A DNA stretch of 64,000 nt from Porticoccaceae bacterium (GCA_024644595.1 JAHEHL010000003.1:1-64000); one strand, 5' to 3'. Shown: positions 55,226 to 63,729, counted from the stretch's first letter. Numbers and translations: made by a program. The notes: a model not told the origin generated them from the letters alone.

Positions 55226-55345
55226 GGTGTTTCCTATTGTTGTTCTAATTAATCGGCTGTCGACTCTGCAGGTTATCGCAGCCACAGGTTAAGGCCGAAA
55301 TCTGTCTTTCAAGGTACCCGTTTAGAAATAAAAAATCAACTGAGA

Positions 55346-55375
55346 TTGTTTTTTTGACATGCTCTAATGTATAGT
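55346..55375 (+). promoter_or_regulatory. Probable promoter of the SnoaL/ABM operon
   Basis: TTGTTT (55346-55351) and TATAGT (55370-55375) with 18 bases between; an overlapping TTGACA (55354-55359) contains the half-site ACATGC seen in the repeat at 41567. It lies in the divergent region between the MDR gene and the first SnoaL-like gene. Confidence 0.45.
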
Positions 55376-55413
55376 CTTTGTCGTCAACCAATAACAATTA
55401 TAAGGGTAATATC

Positions 55414-55827
55414 ATGGCTTTCTCAGGACCAATCGAAGACCGTCTCGCCATTCGTGAACTGATGGATATCTATGCCGACGCAGTCAATCAGCGCGACGCT
55501 GAACTCTGGAGTTCTACCTGGGCTGAGGGCTCTAGCTGGAAACTGCCGGTTATTCCCGGAATGGAAAATGTCACCGGCAAAGAGAACATTGTCGCCGCTT
55601 GGAATGCTGGTATGGCGATGTTTCCATTTATCTTTATGTCGATTTCGGTGGGTGATATTCAAGTCGATGGCGACACTGCGACAGCGCGGGCGTATACCAC
55701 TGAAGTGGGCATAACGACCGATGGCACAGAAATCCGACCCAGAGGTCAGTATGACGACAAGTTGATCAAGGTTGATGGTGAGTGGTTATTTATAGAGCGT
55801 ATCTTTAATTCACTTTACGGTGAATAA
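55414..55827 (+). CDS. SnoaL-like / NTF2-fold protein (first)
   Basis: 137 residues from ATG 55414 (aaggg upstream). The sequence IEDRLAIRELMDIYADAVNQRDAELWSSTWAEG-type start, then DGDTATARAYTTEVG and a KVDGEWLFIERIF end, is typical of the SnoaL-like branch of NTF2-fold proteins. Members are isomerases, dehydratases or hydroxylase helpers that act on ring compounds. Substrate unknown. It heads a run of three + strand genes. Confidence 0.85.
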   Translation: MAFSGPIEDRLAIRELMDIYADAVNQRDAELWSSTWAEGSSWKLPVIPGMENVTGKENIVAAWNAGMAMFPFIFMSISVGDIQVDGDTATARAYTTEVGITTDGTEIRPRGQYDDKLIKVDGEWLFIERIFNSLYGE

Positions 55828-55882
55828 AGCGCTCTGAATAAACGCCGCGGCGATTAGTATTAAAAACAAGAGAAAAACCGAT

Positions 55883-56227
55883 ATGACTGTTCTTATTAAC
55901 GGCACCGTCAATTTCAACCCCGATGATGCGATAAAAGTGCTGCGCGAAACCGCACAACTAATGATCGATACCCGCAGCCAAAAAGGATGTCGTCACTATG
56001 TCTGGAGTCTTGATCCAGCAGTGCCCGGACGCATCTATGTGCACGAGAACTGGGAGTCCAGCGAGCACCTTGCCGCTCATCTGGCCAGTGCCTTTTACAC
56101 TGATATGCTAGCCCTGCTCTATCAGTATGAAATACACGACACAGATATTCTCAAATACCGTATTGATCTCGCCGAGCCGGTCTATGACGACACTGGCACG
56201 CCTCGGGCCGATTTCTTTACTGGCTGA
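55883..56227 (+). CDS. ABM-fold (antibiotic biosynthesis monooxygenase-like) protein (first)
   Basis: 114 residues. The dimeric alpha+beta barrel pattern is visible in ETAQLMIDTRSQKGCRHYVWSL, IYVHENWESSEHLAAHLAS and the final YRIDLAEPV. This family contains cofactor-free quinol monooxygenases (YgiN, ActVA-Orf6). It lies 55 bases after the SnoaL-like gene and 24 before the next one. Confidence 0.85.
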   Translation: MTVLINGTVNFNPDDAIKVLRETAQLMIDTRSQKGCRHYVWSLDPAVPGRIYVHENWESSEHLAAHLASAFYTDMLALLYQYEIHDTDILKYRIDLAEPVYDDTGTPRADFFTG

Positions 56228-56251
56228 GCCCGCTTAAAAAAGAGACTCACC

Positions 56252-56683
56252 ATGCCCAGTTTAGAGCAACGTATTCAGAACATTGAAGACCGCCAGGCAC
56301 TGCAGGAGCTGGTTAGCAGCTATCTGATTGCACTGGACAATGCAGCCGATATAGAGCAGGTTCTCTGCTGCTTCAGCGAAGACGCTGTATTCGATATGAC
56401 GGCATTAGACTATCCGACCTTTAAAGGCATGACCGCACTGCGCGAGCTATTTACCGGCGCCTTTGCCAGCATGAACCACAGCGCCCATTACGCGACCAAT
56501 TTTAAAATTGATTCGCTTGAAGAAAATAGCGCTTCAGCGCGGACCCATGCGATGGGTATGGGCATTCCACTAGAAGGTGGCTCAGTACTGTTTTATGTTC
56601 AGTACCATTTAGAATTTCAACGCATTAACCAGCGATGGAAAATGAGCTCTCTGCGCGGCGAACCATTGATGCCTGCCGCCTGA
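56252..56683 (+). CDS. SnoaL-like / NTF2-fold protein (second)
   Basis: 143 residues; RIQNIEDRQALQELVSSYLI, ALDNAADIEQVLCCFSEDAV and FDMTALDYPTFKGMTALREL follow the SnoaL-like pattern. The ending YHLEFQRINQRWKMSSL is standard. Only modestly similar to the first copy, so it probably handles another step. It ends convergent with the esterase gene, 9 bases apart. Confidence 0.85.
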   Translation: MPSLEQRIQNIEDRQALQELVSSYLIALDNAADIEQVLCCFSEDAVFDMTALDYPTFKGMTALRELFTGAFASMNHSAHYATNFKIDSLEENSASARTHAMGMGIPLEGGSVLFYVQYHLEFQRINQRWKMSSLRGEPLMPAA

Positions 56684-56692
56684 TTGCCTTCA

Positions 56693-57619
56693 TTAGTTGC
56701 CATGGGCCCTGCGCAGCGACCTCACGGCATGATCAACCCCTTCTCGCGCCGCTTCAATAATGCCCGCCTGAGAAAAGAAGCCGTGAACCAATCCATCAAA
56801 GCGCCGCACCTCCACTGCCACACCTGCATCCTTTAAGCGCTCAGCATAGGCTTCACCCTCATCGCGCAGGGGATCAAACTCTGCGGTCATCACCAGGGCC
56901 GGCGGTAATCCCGACAGATCTTCCGCGATTATAGGGCTGGCTAGAGGATCCGCACGCAGCGCGAGATCTGGGCAGTAATGGTCCCAGAACCAGCTCATCA
57001 TGGTTCGCGATAGCAAATAGCCATTGGCATTGTCGCGGTAAGATGTACTCTCCATCGTCGCATCGGTCACCGGATAAATCAGCAGCTGCATTGCTATAGC
57101 AGGACCATTGCGATCTCGCGCCATCAGCGCCACTGCCGCAGCCAGATTGCCGCCGGCAGAATCACCGCCCACACTCACAGGGCCACCCAGTCCACCCAGC
57201 AGATCTTCGTTAGCTGTAGCCCAGCAGAGAGCGGCATAACAGTCTTCTGGTGCGGCAGGAAATATATGTTCTGGGGCCAGACGATAGTCCACTGCCACCA
57301 CAATACACTCGGCACCGAGGCAAATTTCACGACAGTCGCGATCATGGGTATCGAGATCACCGATTACCCAACCGCCACCATGAAAGTGCAGATGCACCGG
57401 GGCAGGTGCCGCGCTGGGACGGTAAATACGCACCGGGATAGCGCCGTCCGGCCCGTCTATCATAAGGTTCTCAACGCTGTGCACCACAATCTCAGGTAGC
57501 TCCGGCTGCATCATGCGATACATGGCGCGGCTCTCAGCAATCGCCATTTCATTTAATTCAGGCCCACCCTCAGCAGCTATCTGGGCCAAAATGGCGGCGG
57601 TGACGGATTCCAATGGCAT
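56693..57619 (-). CDS. Alpha/beta hydrolase, hormone-sensitive-lipase family esterase
   Basis: 308 residues of the HSL (family IV) esterases. HFHGGGWVIGD forms the oxyanion hole, GGDSAGGNLA holds the nucleophile Ser, TAEFDPLRDEGEAYAERL the acid and LVHGFFSQAG the His. It hydrolyses a short or medium acyl ester or lactone, perhaps one formed by a Baeyer-Villiger or ring-cleavage step. Followed on the same strand by a strong terminator of the upstream gene. Confidence 0.92.
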   Translation of the reverse strand: MPLESVTAAILAQIAAEGGPELNEMAIAESRAMYRMMQPELPEIVVHSVENLMIDGPDGAIPVRIYRPSAAPAPVHLHFHGGGWVIGDLDTHDRDCREICLGAECIVVAVDYRLAPEHIFPAAPEDCYAALCWATANEDLLGGLGGPVSVGGDSAGGNLAAAVALMARDRNGPAIAMQLLIYPVTDATMESTSYRDNANGYLLSRTMMSWFWDHYCPDLALRADPLASPIIAEDLSGLPPALVMTAEFDPLRDEGEAYAERLKDAGVAVEVRRFDGLVHGFFSQAGIIEAAREGVDHAVRSLRRAHGN

Positions 57620-57685
57620 CGTTTTATCCTTTTTTTATTTTTATTTTTATTTTGACAACACCCAAAAGAAGCGTAATTGCCACTA

Positions 57686-57724
57686 CGCTAAAACCCTCCG
57701 CACAGAATACGGAGGGTTTTAGCG
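57686..57724 (-). terminator. Strong terminator between two minus strand genes
   Basis: A perfect 15-bp stem (cgctaaaaccctccg and its complement) closes a 9-base loop. Its A-rich and T-rich flanks make it usable in both directions, but the gene ending 70 bases away is the minus strand MDR gene. Confidence 0.9.
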
Positions 57725-57793
57725 CCAACAAGAAAGTCGGGGGGATACCTTCTCGCTAGAATGAGCGCGATTAATGCGTCGCGCAATAAAGCC

Positions 57794-58810
57794 TTAGAGT
57801 TTAACCAAACACTTGCCCATGCTATTGCCATCGAGCATATCGATAAACGCCTGCCCTGAGGATTCGATACCATGAGATATGTTCACCGGACTGACCAAGG
57901 TACCAGCCTTGAGCATGGCAGTAATATAATCCAGCGCCTCCGGATAGCGCGCCACGTAGTCCGAGAACATAAAGCCTTCGGCTTTGGCTCGCTTAGTGAT
58001 CAGCTCCCACATATTGGCAACACTTTCGTGGCCGCCCTCGCGCTCGTATTGAGACACTGCACCGCATAGCACCACTCGGGCATTTTCGGCCAGATGGCCG
58101 AGCATGGTGCCGAGCATCGGGCCGCCGACATTATCAAACACAATATCAGCACCTTCGGGGGCAACTGCAAGCAGTTGATCATCCAGAGACTCGCCAGATT
58201 TGTAGTCGATAACCCGGTCATAGCCGAGGGTGTCCTGGAGCCAAGCGCACTTGGTCGGGCCACCGGCAATGCCGATAGTGCGGCAGCCTTCAGCCTTGGC
58301 CATCTGTCCAGCAAGACAACCAATGCCTCCGGCAGCGGCATTGATCACAAAGACATCACCGCTTTTGGGCGCGCCTATATCCATCAGCCCAAAATAAGCG
58401 GTCATGCCTGAGGGACCGAGGCTGGCAAGATATTCATAGGGTTCAATATCGGGATCAAGGTCGAGGATAGCCATAAAGTCAGTGCCATCATCAATGCTGT
58501 ATTGTTCCCAAGAGGTTCGGCCCATCACCGTACTACCCACTGGGTAGTCGCCGTGACGAGACTCAATAATGGTGCCCATAATAATACTCTGCACCGGTTC
58601 GCCCAGTGGCATAGAGGCCAGGTAGTTGTCACCGGAACCCTCGTTCATCCACTGCCGAAAACCGGCATCCATAGAGAGGTACGTGTTCTGAATCAGGAAC
58701 TGACCCTCTTTCAGACTGGCCAGTGGCTGTGTATCGACCTCAAAATCCGCTGCGACTAAATGTTCAGCTGGCCTGCGTGCTAGCAGCACACGAGTGTTCA
58801 TCTGCGTCAT
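57794..58810 (-). CDS. Zinc-free MDR oxidoreductase, NADP-dependent (third paralogue)
   Basis: 338 residues, the third copy in this island. YLSMDAGFRQWMNEG replaces the usual DPAIRGW substrate loop, which suggests a different substrate from the other two. Cofactor site INAAAGGIGCLAGQMAKAEG and IVFDNVGGPMLGTML are conserved. Divergent from the operon at 59075 across a control region with two strong palindromes. Confidence 0.9.
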   Translation of the reverse strand: MTQMNTRVLLARRPAEHLVAADFEVDTQPLASLKEGQFLIQNTYLSMDAGFRQWMNEGSGDNYLASMPLGEPVQSIIMGTIIESRHGDYPVGSTVMGRTSWEQYSIDDGTDFMAILDLDPDIEPYEYLASLGPSGMTAYFGLMDIGAPKSGDVFVINAAAGGIGCLAGQMAKAEGCRTIGIAGGPTKCAWLQDTLGYDRVIDYKSGESLDDQLLAVAPEGADIVFDNVGGPMLGTMLGHLAENARVVLCGAVSQYEREGGHESVANMWELITKRAKAEGFMFSDYVARYPEALDYITAMLKAGTLVSPVNISHGIESSGQAFIDMLDGNSMGKCLVKL

Positions 58811-58879
58811 ATATCTGTACCTATTATTAGTTATGCTGGCAGCTCAATAGAAGAACCGCTATCAGATTTGACTCTTATG

Positions 58880-58904
58880 TTACCTGAGGGAATCCCGCAG
58901 GTAA
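58880..58904. promoter_or_regulatory. 25-bp near-perfect palindrome, probable operator
   Basis: Arms ttacctg and caggtaa flank a gggaatccc core. Eleven of twelve symmetric pairs match around a single central base. It lies about 27 bases upstream of the -35 of the promoter at 58931, so it could bind a dimeric regulator controlling both divergent genes. Confidence 0.7.
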
Positions 58905-58908
58905 ATAA

Positions 58909-58920
58909 CAAACATGTTTG
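58909..58920. promoter_or_regulatory. 12-bp perfect palindrome CAAACATGTTTG
   Basis: A perfect palindrome placed 5 bases past the 25-bp palindrome and 10 bases before the -35. Its TGTTTG half resembles the T-rich blocks before the genes at 41647 and 43555. Confidence 0.55.
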
Positions 58921-58930
58921 ATGGTTTTTA

Positions 58931-58959
58931 TTGACTGCCTGTTGAGGCCAAAGTACTAT
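58931..58959 (+). promoter_or_regulatory. Sigma-70 promoter of the SnoaL/SRPBCC/ABM/Rieske/ThuA operon
   Basis: TTGACT (58931-58936) and TACTAT (58954-58959) with exactly 17 bases between. Predicted start near 58966, about 110 bases before the first ATG. Confidence 0.72.
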
Positions 58960-59074
58960 AAGTTGAATAACAAGTGACATCCGTCACGTCAAATGGTGAC
59001 ATAAATTCCGCCGACGCTCAGCCTTTTTTAGCCCCAGACTGACCTTGGCATCAATCCTATAACGGAGGCCGTAA

Positions 59075-59515
59075 ATGACAACTCAAGAGCCACAAAATTT
59101 TGCTGACCACCTGGAAATTCAACAGGTAATCAACCTTTATGCCTCAGCGATCGACAAACATCAGTGGTCAGCTCTGGACGGCGTATTTACCGATGATGCC
59201 GTGGCCAATTTTATTGGTATAGGTGTTTTTGAGGGTCGTCAGGCCATTGCCGATCTGATCGCCAGCGTGCTCACACAGTGCTCTGCAACGCAGCACCTGC
59301 TCGGCAATATCAATATCGTTGTCAGTGGCGACACCGCAACAGCCACCTGCTACCTCTCGGCACTGCATGTTGGCCTCGGCGATTACGCTGCCGAAACCCT
59401 GACGGTATGGGGTGAGTACAGTGATGAACTGGTGCGCACCGCGAATGGGTGGCGCATTGCCCACCGCACATTGACATCACTGCACGCAACAGGCGATATT
59501 GGTCTCAACGGGTAG
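59075..59515 (+). CDS. SnoaL-like / NTF2-fold protein (third)
   Basis: 146 residues with a ggag ribosome binding site before the ATG. HLEIQQVINLYASAIDKHQW, then DGVFTDDAVANFIGIGVFEG and a WRIAHRTLTSLHATGD end are typical of the bile-acid dehydratase/SnoaL group. First gene of the operon ending at 62443. Confidence 0.87.
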   Translation: MTTQEPQNFADHLEIQQVINLYASAIDKHQWSALDGVFTDDAVANFIGIGVFEGRQAIADLIASVLTQCSATQHLLGNINIVVSGDTATATCYLSALHVGLGDYAAETLTVWGEYSDELVRTANGWRIAHRTLTSLHATGDIGLNG

Positions 59516-59598
59516 TGCCAACAGTCGCATAAGAACTGTTCTATCTGTTAATCGCTGCAGCTGCCAATATAACGATAATAAATAGCGAGAACCTGAAC

Positions 59599-60036
59599 AT
59601 GGTAAATCTCCACTCTCATCACGATATCAGCGCGCCCAGAGATACTATCTGGGGACTGCTGATGGACTTTGGCAATATCCAAGCCTGGTGGCCAGCCAAC
59701 GCACCCATAGATATTGAACGGGTGGAATTAGAGGGCAGCGGCGTGGGCATGATCCGACATATTTACAATGTCGGTTTTGAGGGTGCCGTCAGCGAACGAC
59801 TCGACTCTCTCGACCAGGAAAACTATACCCTGCAGCTCTCGATAGTCGGCGCCCGACCCGCAGGACTTCTGCACTATCAGGCAACGGGCAAGCTAACCGA
59901 ACTCGACAATGGTGGCTGCCGACTCACCTATGATTCAGAATTTCTCGCTGAAGAAGGCCGCGAAGACGAAGCCAAAGCATTTCTATTGGGCGCCTATGAG
60001 CTCATGTATTTAGGCTTTGACGGCGTGGCCGCCTAA
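59599..60036 (+). CDS. SRPBCC (START/polyketide cyclase-like) protein
   Basis: 145 residues. SHHDISAPRDTIWGLLMDFG near the start, NIQAWWPANAPIDIERVE and VGMIRHIYNVGFEGAVSERL match the SRPBCC fold, a deep hydrophobic cavity that binds lipids or ring compounds (cyclases, aromatases, carriers). Lies between the SnoaL-like and ABM genes; both gaps are short. Catalytic residues cannot be assigned. Confidence 0.85.
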   Translation: MVNLHSHHDISAPRDTIWGLLMDFGNIQAWWPANAPIDIERVELEGSGVGMIRHIYNVGFEGAVSERLDSLDQENYTLQLSIVGARPAGLLHYQATGKLTELDNGGCRLTYDSEFLAEEGREDEAKAFLLGAYELMYLGFDGVAA

Positions 60037-60079
60037 ACCGAATCGATCTTTATCAACATACATTATCAAGGAGTTAACC

Positions 60080-60394
60080 ATGTTAGCTATTTCGGCAAGA
60101 ATTGAACTAGCCCCTAAAGACGCCGCCGCCTATGCCGCCGCCGCACAAAAAATCATCGCTGAAACTCATGCCGAACCAGGATGCCAACGCTATGCCATCG
60201 CGGTGGACGTGAGCGACTCCAACGTCATCTGGATCTCTGAGCAATGGGAAAGTGAAAGCGCGCTGATGGCCCACTTGGCCATGCCCCATATTGTTGAATT
60301 TATGGCCTTCTGTGGCACTGTCGAGATCACCTCGATGGACGTTGTTAAATATGATGTATCAGCCGCTGGTCCACTAATACTTCCCGAGAGTTGA
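60080..60394 (+). CDS. ABM-fold (antibiotic biosynthesis monooxygenase-like) protein (second)
   Basis: 104 residues from ATG 60080, which follows AAGGAG 6 bases upstream. An extension to 60017 overlaps the SRPBCC gene and is rejected. The dimeric alpha+beta barrel pattern includes AAAQKIIAETHAEPGCQRYAI-like helix and strand, ISEQWESESALMAHLAMPH. Paralogue of the gene at 55883. Confidence 0.87.
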   Translation: MLAISARIELAPKDAAAYAAAAQKIIAETHAEPGCQRYAIAVDVSDSNVIWISEQWESESALMAHLAMPHIVEFMAFCGTVEITSMDVVKYDVSAAGPLILPES

Positions 60395-60443
60395 GCGCTG
60401 AATCAGTCGGCCATTGAGCAAGAGGATTTTAGGAGAGATAAGC

Positions 60444-61640
60444 ATGACTATTACAGAAAATTATAACCGTATCGTCGCGCGCATTATTGATGACGTAGAC
60501 AACAACACAACAGATCAAGCCTCAAGCACATTGTCTGTACCCTCGAAAAACTATACCGACGCCGATATCTGGCAGCAGGAAATGGACCTTATCTTTAAGA
60601 AGGTTCCTGTTTTTGTGGCACTGACCGCAGAGCTGCCCAATGCTGGCGACTATAAAACCTTCCAGTTTCTCGACAAGCCGCTACTTATCACACGCTTAAA
60701 AGACGGCACCGCGCGGGTCATGCTCAATGCCTGTTCCCATCGCGCCATGACGGTGGCCAACGAACCCTGCGGCAATAAGTCGCGCTTTACCTGCCCTTAT
60801 CACGGCTGGATGTACAGCAATGACGGTGTGCTGCGCGGTGTTGCCGACCAAGCGAAATTTGGTGATTTTGACAAGCAGGCTAATGGCTTAACCCAGCTCC
60901 CGGTCTACGAGCGTGGCGGTATGATTTTTACTGTACTTGAGTCAGGTGAAGACGAGGTCGATTTCGACGGCTTTTTGGGTGGCATAATGGAAGATATTGG
61001 CCGCCTGGGTATGGAAAACTGGCATTTCTGTGGTCAGCGCAAAATTGATGGTGCCAACTGGAAAGTTGCCTATGACGGCTATTTAGAAGGCTACCATTTT
61101 GCTGCCGCCCACCCAGACACCATCGCTGAGCGCACCTATTCCAATGTTATGGAATTTGCCGCCTACGGCCCCCACACATTGATCTGCTTCCCGCATCTGG
61201 CGATCAAAGAAAATCTCGCCGACGTGGCTCCAGAGGATTATCACAAACACGAAAACAATGGCTATGACTGGATCCGCACATTGTTCCCCAATATCTCATT
61301 ATTTGTGGCACCGGAAATTACGCTAGTCAGCCAAATTATTCCCGGTCCATTGCCCAATCAGAACACCACCTATATCAACTTTATTCACCCGACCAAGCCA
61401 GCAGGAGAAGATACCGAACTGCAGGGCATGATGGACTTCTTCCAGGAAGTGGTGGATGTGGAGGACTATCAGGTCGGTCTGAAGATTCAAAAAGGCCTTG
61501 AGTCTAATGCGCATGCCAATGTTACCTTCGGTCGAAATGAAGCGGGCAATCAGCTGTTTCATCGCTGGGTTGAATGGTATCTGGCTCAGGACCCTTCAGC
61601 GCCAAAACCTCAACTTGATAACAACCAAGGTGACTCATGA
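60444..61640 (+). CDS. Rieske non-heme iron oxygenase, alpha subunit (second)
   Basis: 398 residues from ATG 60444 (AGGAGA at 60431). The Rieske site is CSHRAMTVANEPCGNKSRF then CPYHGWMY, and the iron site lies in NWKVAYDGYLEGYHFAAAHP. Shorter and clearly distinct from the oxygenase at 50109, so a second hydroxylation step or substrate. Its stop overlaps the ThuA-like gene by 4 bases. Confidence 0.9.
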   Translation: MTITENYNRIVARIIDDVDNNTTDQASSTLSVPSKNYTDADIWQQEMDLIFKKVPVFVALTAELPNAGDYKTFQFLDKPLLITRLKDGTARVMLNACSHRAMTVANEPCGNKSRFTCPYHGWMYSNDGVLRGVADQAKFGDFDKQANGLTQLPVYERGGMIFTVLESGEDEVDFDGFLGGIMEDIGRLGMENWHFCGQRKIDGANWKVAYDGYLEGYHFAAAHPDTIAERTYSNVMEFAAYGPHTLICFPHLAIKENLADVAPEDYHKHENNGYDWIRTLFPNISLFVAPEITLVSQIIPGPLPNQNTTYINFIHPTKPAGEDTELQGMMDFFQEVVDVEDYQVGLKIQKGLESNAHANVTFGRNEAGNQLFHRWVEWYLAQDPSAPKPQLDNNQGDS

Positions 61641-62443
61641 GTATTCACGAAAACCGTGCAGGCCGAATCAATTGTTTATTAATCGCCGGCGGTGTCTGGC
61701 ATGACATTGACCATGCGCGGCTAGAGTTATTGAAACTGCTCTCCGAAGATGAGCGTTTTCGGGTCCGCGTTTTTGAAGACTATGAAAATATTCAAGCCAT
61801 CGAAGAAGCGGATTTTATTGTCAGCTATACCTGCAATGTTGTGCCCTCTCTCGGCGCTCAGGAAGCCCTTAAAGCCTGGGTTGAAAACGGCGGTCGCTGG
61901 TATGCCCTGCACGGTACTAATTCGATTATTCGACTGATGTCCAGCGGGCTCTATGGCACGCCAGACTGGGCGCCCCTGTTTGTCGAGACCCTGGGCTCCA
62001 TGTTCCGCTCACATCCACCCATTGCCCCTTACACCGTATCCGTTGCCGATCCAGATCATCCTTTGGTGCAGGGCATTGAACCCTTTGAGTCGGACGATGA
62101 ACTCTACTTGATGAAAACCTATGGCGACCTGCACGTTATCTTGGACGCCGAATTCGGCGGCAAGGCAGAAGGCTTTGAGGAAGATGAATGGGAACATGCC
62201 CGTCACCCCGTGTTTTATACGCATAAAGTTGGCGCAGGGGAGGTCCTCTATTTAACTCTGGGTCACTGTCGTCACCATCATGATATGCAGCCTATGATGG
62301 ACTTCTGGCCCACTATGGATCGCGGCTCATGGGACTTGCCAGTGTTTTATCAACTGTTGAGACGGGGTATTCAGTGGGCGATTGAGCCTATGGATAAAAC
62401 GACAGCTGATGCCTTGGCGAAAGCCCGCGCTGCTGTTGAGTGA
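61637..62443 (+). CDS. ThuA-like protein (glutamine-amidotransferase-like fold)
   Basis: 268 residues. CLLIAGGVWHDIDHARLELL, ADFIVSYTCNV, NGGRWYALHGTNSII and VGAGEVLYLTLGHCRHHHDM match the ThuA family, described in trehalose uptake and sugar oxidation loci. ThuA-like proteins are also linked to oxidoreductases of unknown substrate. Here it is translationally coupled to a Rieske oxygenase, an unusual partner. Last gene of the operon. Confidence 0.86.
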   Translation: MSIHENRAGRINCLLIAGGVWHDIDHARLELLKLLSEDERFRVRVFEDYENIQAIEEADFIVSYTCNVVPSLGAQEALKAWVENGGRWYALHGTNSIIRLMSSGLYGTPDWAPLFVETLGSMFRSHPPIAPYTVSVADPDHPLVQGIEPFESDDELYLMKTYGDLHVILDAEFGGKAEGFEEDEWEHARHPVFYTHKVGAGEVLYLTLGHCRHHHDMQPMMDFWPTMDRGSWDLPVFYQLLRRGIQWAIEPMDKTTADALAKARAAVE

Positions 62444-62472
62444 TTGGTAGACTTGCCCCGTTAGAGTTGGCA

Positions 62473-62514
62473 GGCATTAAAAAAGGGACAGTCAAATGTC
62501 CCTTTTTTAATGCC
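62473..62514. terminator. Bidirectional terminator between ThuA-like and P450 genes
   Basis: A perfect 18-bp stem (ggcattaaaaaagggaca and its complement) with a 6-base loop between convergent genes; A and T runs serve both strands. Confidence 0.93.
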
Positions 62515-62526
62515 TCAAAGTTGCTA

Positions 62527-63726
62527 TTACCAGCGCAGTTTTAACTCGTTGACCACACCGACGATACCGCTGCTAAAGCTAACGGGACTGCTTTCATCAA
62601 CCTGAAAATCAGGAATCCGTTTCAGCCATTCTTCTATCGCGATACGCAACTCAACCCGCGCCAAGTTTTTCCCCGGACAGGTATGTGCGCCGCGACCAAA
62701 GGTCAGACTATTGCCCTGCTTGCGCTCAAATTCCACATCTACCGCATTGGGTGTAAAGCTATTATCCATGCCCGCCAGAGGCGTTGGTGCCGCGATCATA
62801 TCGCCAGCCTTTAACTGCACACCGTGAAACGTCATGTCTTCGGTCACTTCACGGGCCACTGTTACCAATGGGAAACGTCGTAAAATCTCTTCCACCGCAT
62901 CCGCAACACTGACCTCGCCCTGCGATATCTGGCGGCGATGCGACTCACTTCGAGCCAAAAATAAAAACACAAAACCGAGCAGATTAACCACCGTATCGAC
63001 ACCAGCAATAAATACCTGAATGGAGAGTTTGATCGCCTCTTCCCGAGTCAAGCGACGGCCATTGGTTTCCGTATTAATCATGCGGCTTAGCATATCCGTG
63101 CCGCCTTGGCCCATACGTTGATCGACATAGGGAGCAATATAATCTTTCAAATTTTGCAGAGCATCGGCAAAGCTGATGCTGCCATCGGGACGAATTAATT
63201 GGTCGGTCCAATACTTGGTTTGCGGAATATCATCTTCCGGCAGATCCATCATCGAGAGAAACACCCTTATTGGCAGAATGTCGGCAAAGTCACGGGTAAA
63301 ATTACATTCGCCTTTTTCCACAAAATCATCGATCAGCGAGGTCACAATCGTGCGGATATCATCACCCATGGCATTGACTGAAGCCGGTGCCATGGTGTGA
63401 TTTAACGTCTTGCGGTAAAAATGGTGTTCTGGGGGATCTATGGTCGTGGGCAGCAAACCATGATCGGCACTATGGCTCTTGGGAAGAATAATACTGCGAC
63501 TGGAAAACCGGCTGTAATCGGTGAGCACCTCTTCGATAATCGACGAACGTGTCGGCAGCCAATGGCCCTCATTGGCCGGCGTCCAGACCAAAGGACAGGA
63601 GTCGTCCTCTTGCAACAGAGTTGCCCAGGCCCGATGAAAATCATCATCCAAACCAGGCGGGGTATAAATATTAAAATCTCTGATTAAATGTTTCGGAATA
63701 TGCCCTGGAACCACTGCATTACTCAT
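62527..63726 (-). CDS. Cytochrome P450
   Basis: 399 residues, the usual size of soluble bacterial class I P450s. Heme-Cys motif FGRGAHTCPGKNLARVE, K-helix EEILRRF (ExxR) and I-helix FIAGVDTVVNLLG with the acid-Thr pair. It needs a ferredoxin and reductase, which the genes at 42924 and 41647 could supply. It probably hydroxylates a terpene, steroid or fatty-acid-like substrate. The next gene (SDR) starts upstream on the same strand with 3 bases between. Confidence 0.94.
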   Translation of the reverse strand: MSNAVVPGHIPKHLIRDFNIYTPPGLDDDFHRAWATLLQEDDSCPLVWTPANEGHWLPTRSSIIEEVLTDYSRFSSRSIILPKSHSADHGLLPTTIDPPEHHFYRKTLNHTMAPASVNAMGDDIRTIVTSLIDDFVEKGECNFTRDFADILPIRVFLSMMDLPEDDIPQTKYWTDQLIRPDGSISFADALQNLKDYIAPYVDQRMGQGGTDMLSRMINTETNGRRLTREEAIKLSIQVFIAGVDTVVNLLGFVFLFLARSESHRRQISQGEVSVADAVEEILRRFPLVTVAREVTEDMTFHGVQLKAGDMIAAPTPLAGMDNSFTPNAVDVEFERKQGNSLTFGRGAHTCPGKNLARVELRIAIEEWLKRIPDFQVDESSPVSFSSGIVGVVNELKLRW

Positions 63727-63729
63727 GAT

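Larger units (their letters stand above)
58811..59074. other. Divergent control region
   Basis: 264 bp between the minus strand MDR gene and the plus strand SnoaL/Rieske operon. It holds a 25-bp palindrome, a 12-bp palindrome and a good sigma-70 promoter (each annotated), then a gtgacatccgtcacg imperfect repeat at about 58971-58986. Confidence 0.6.
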
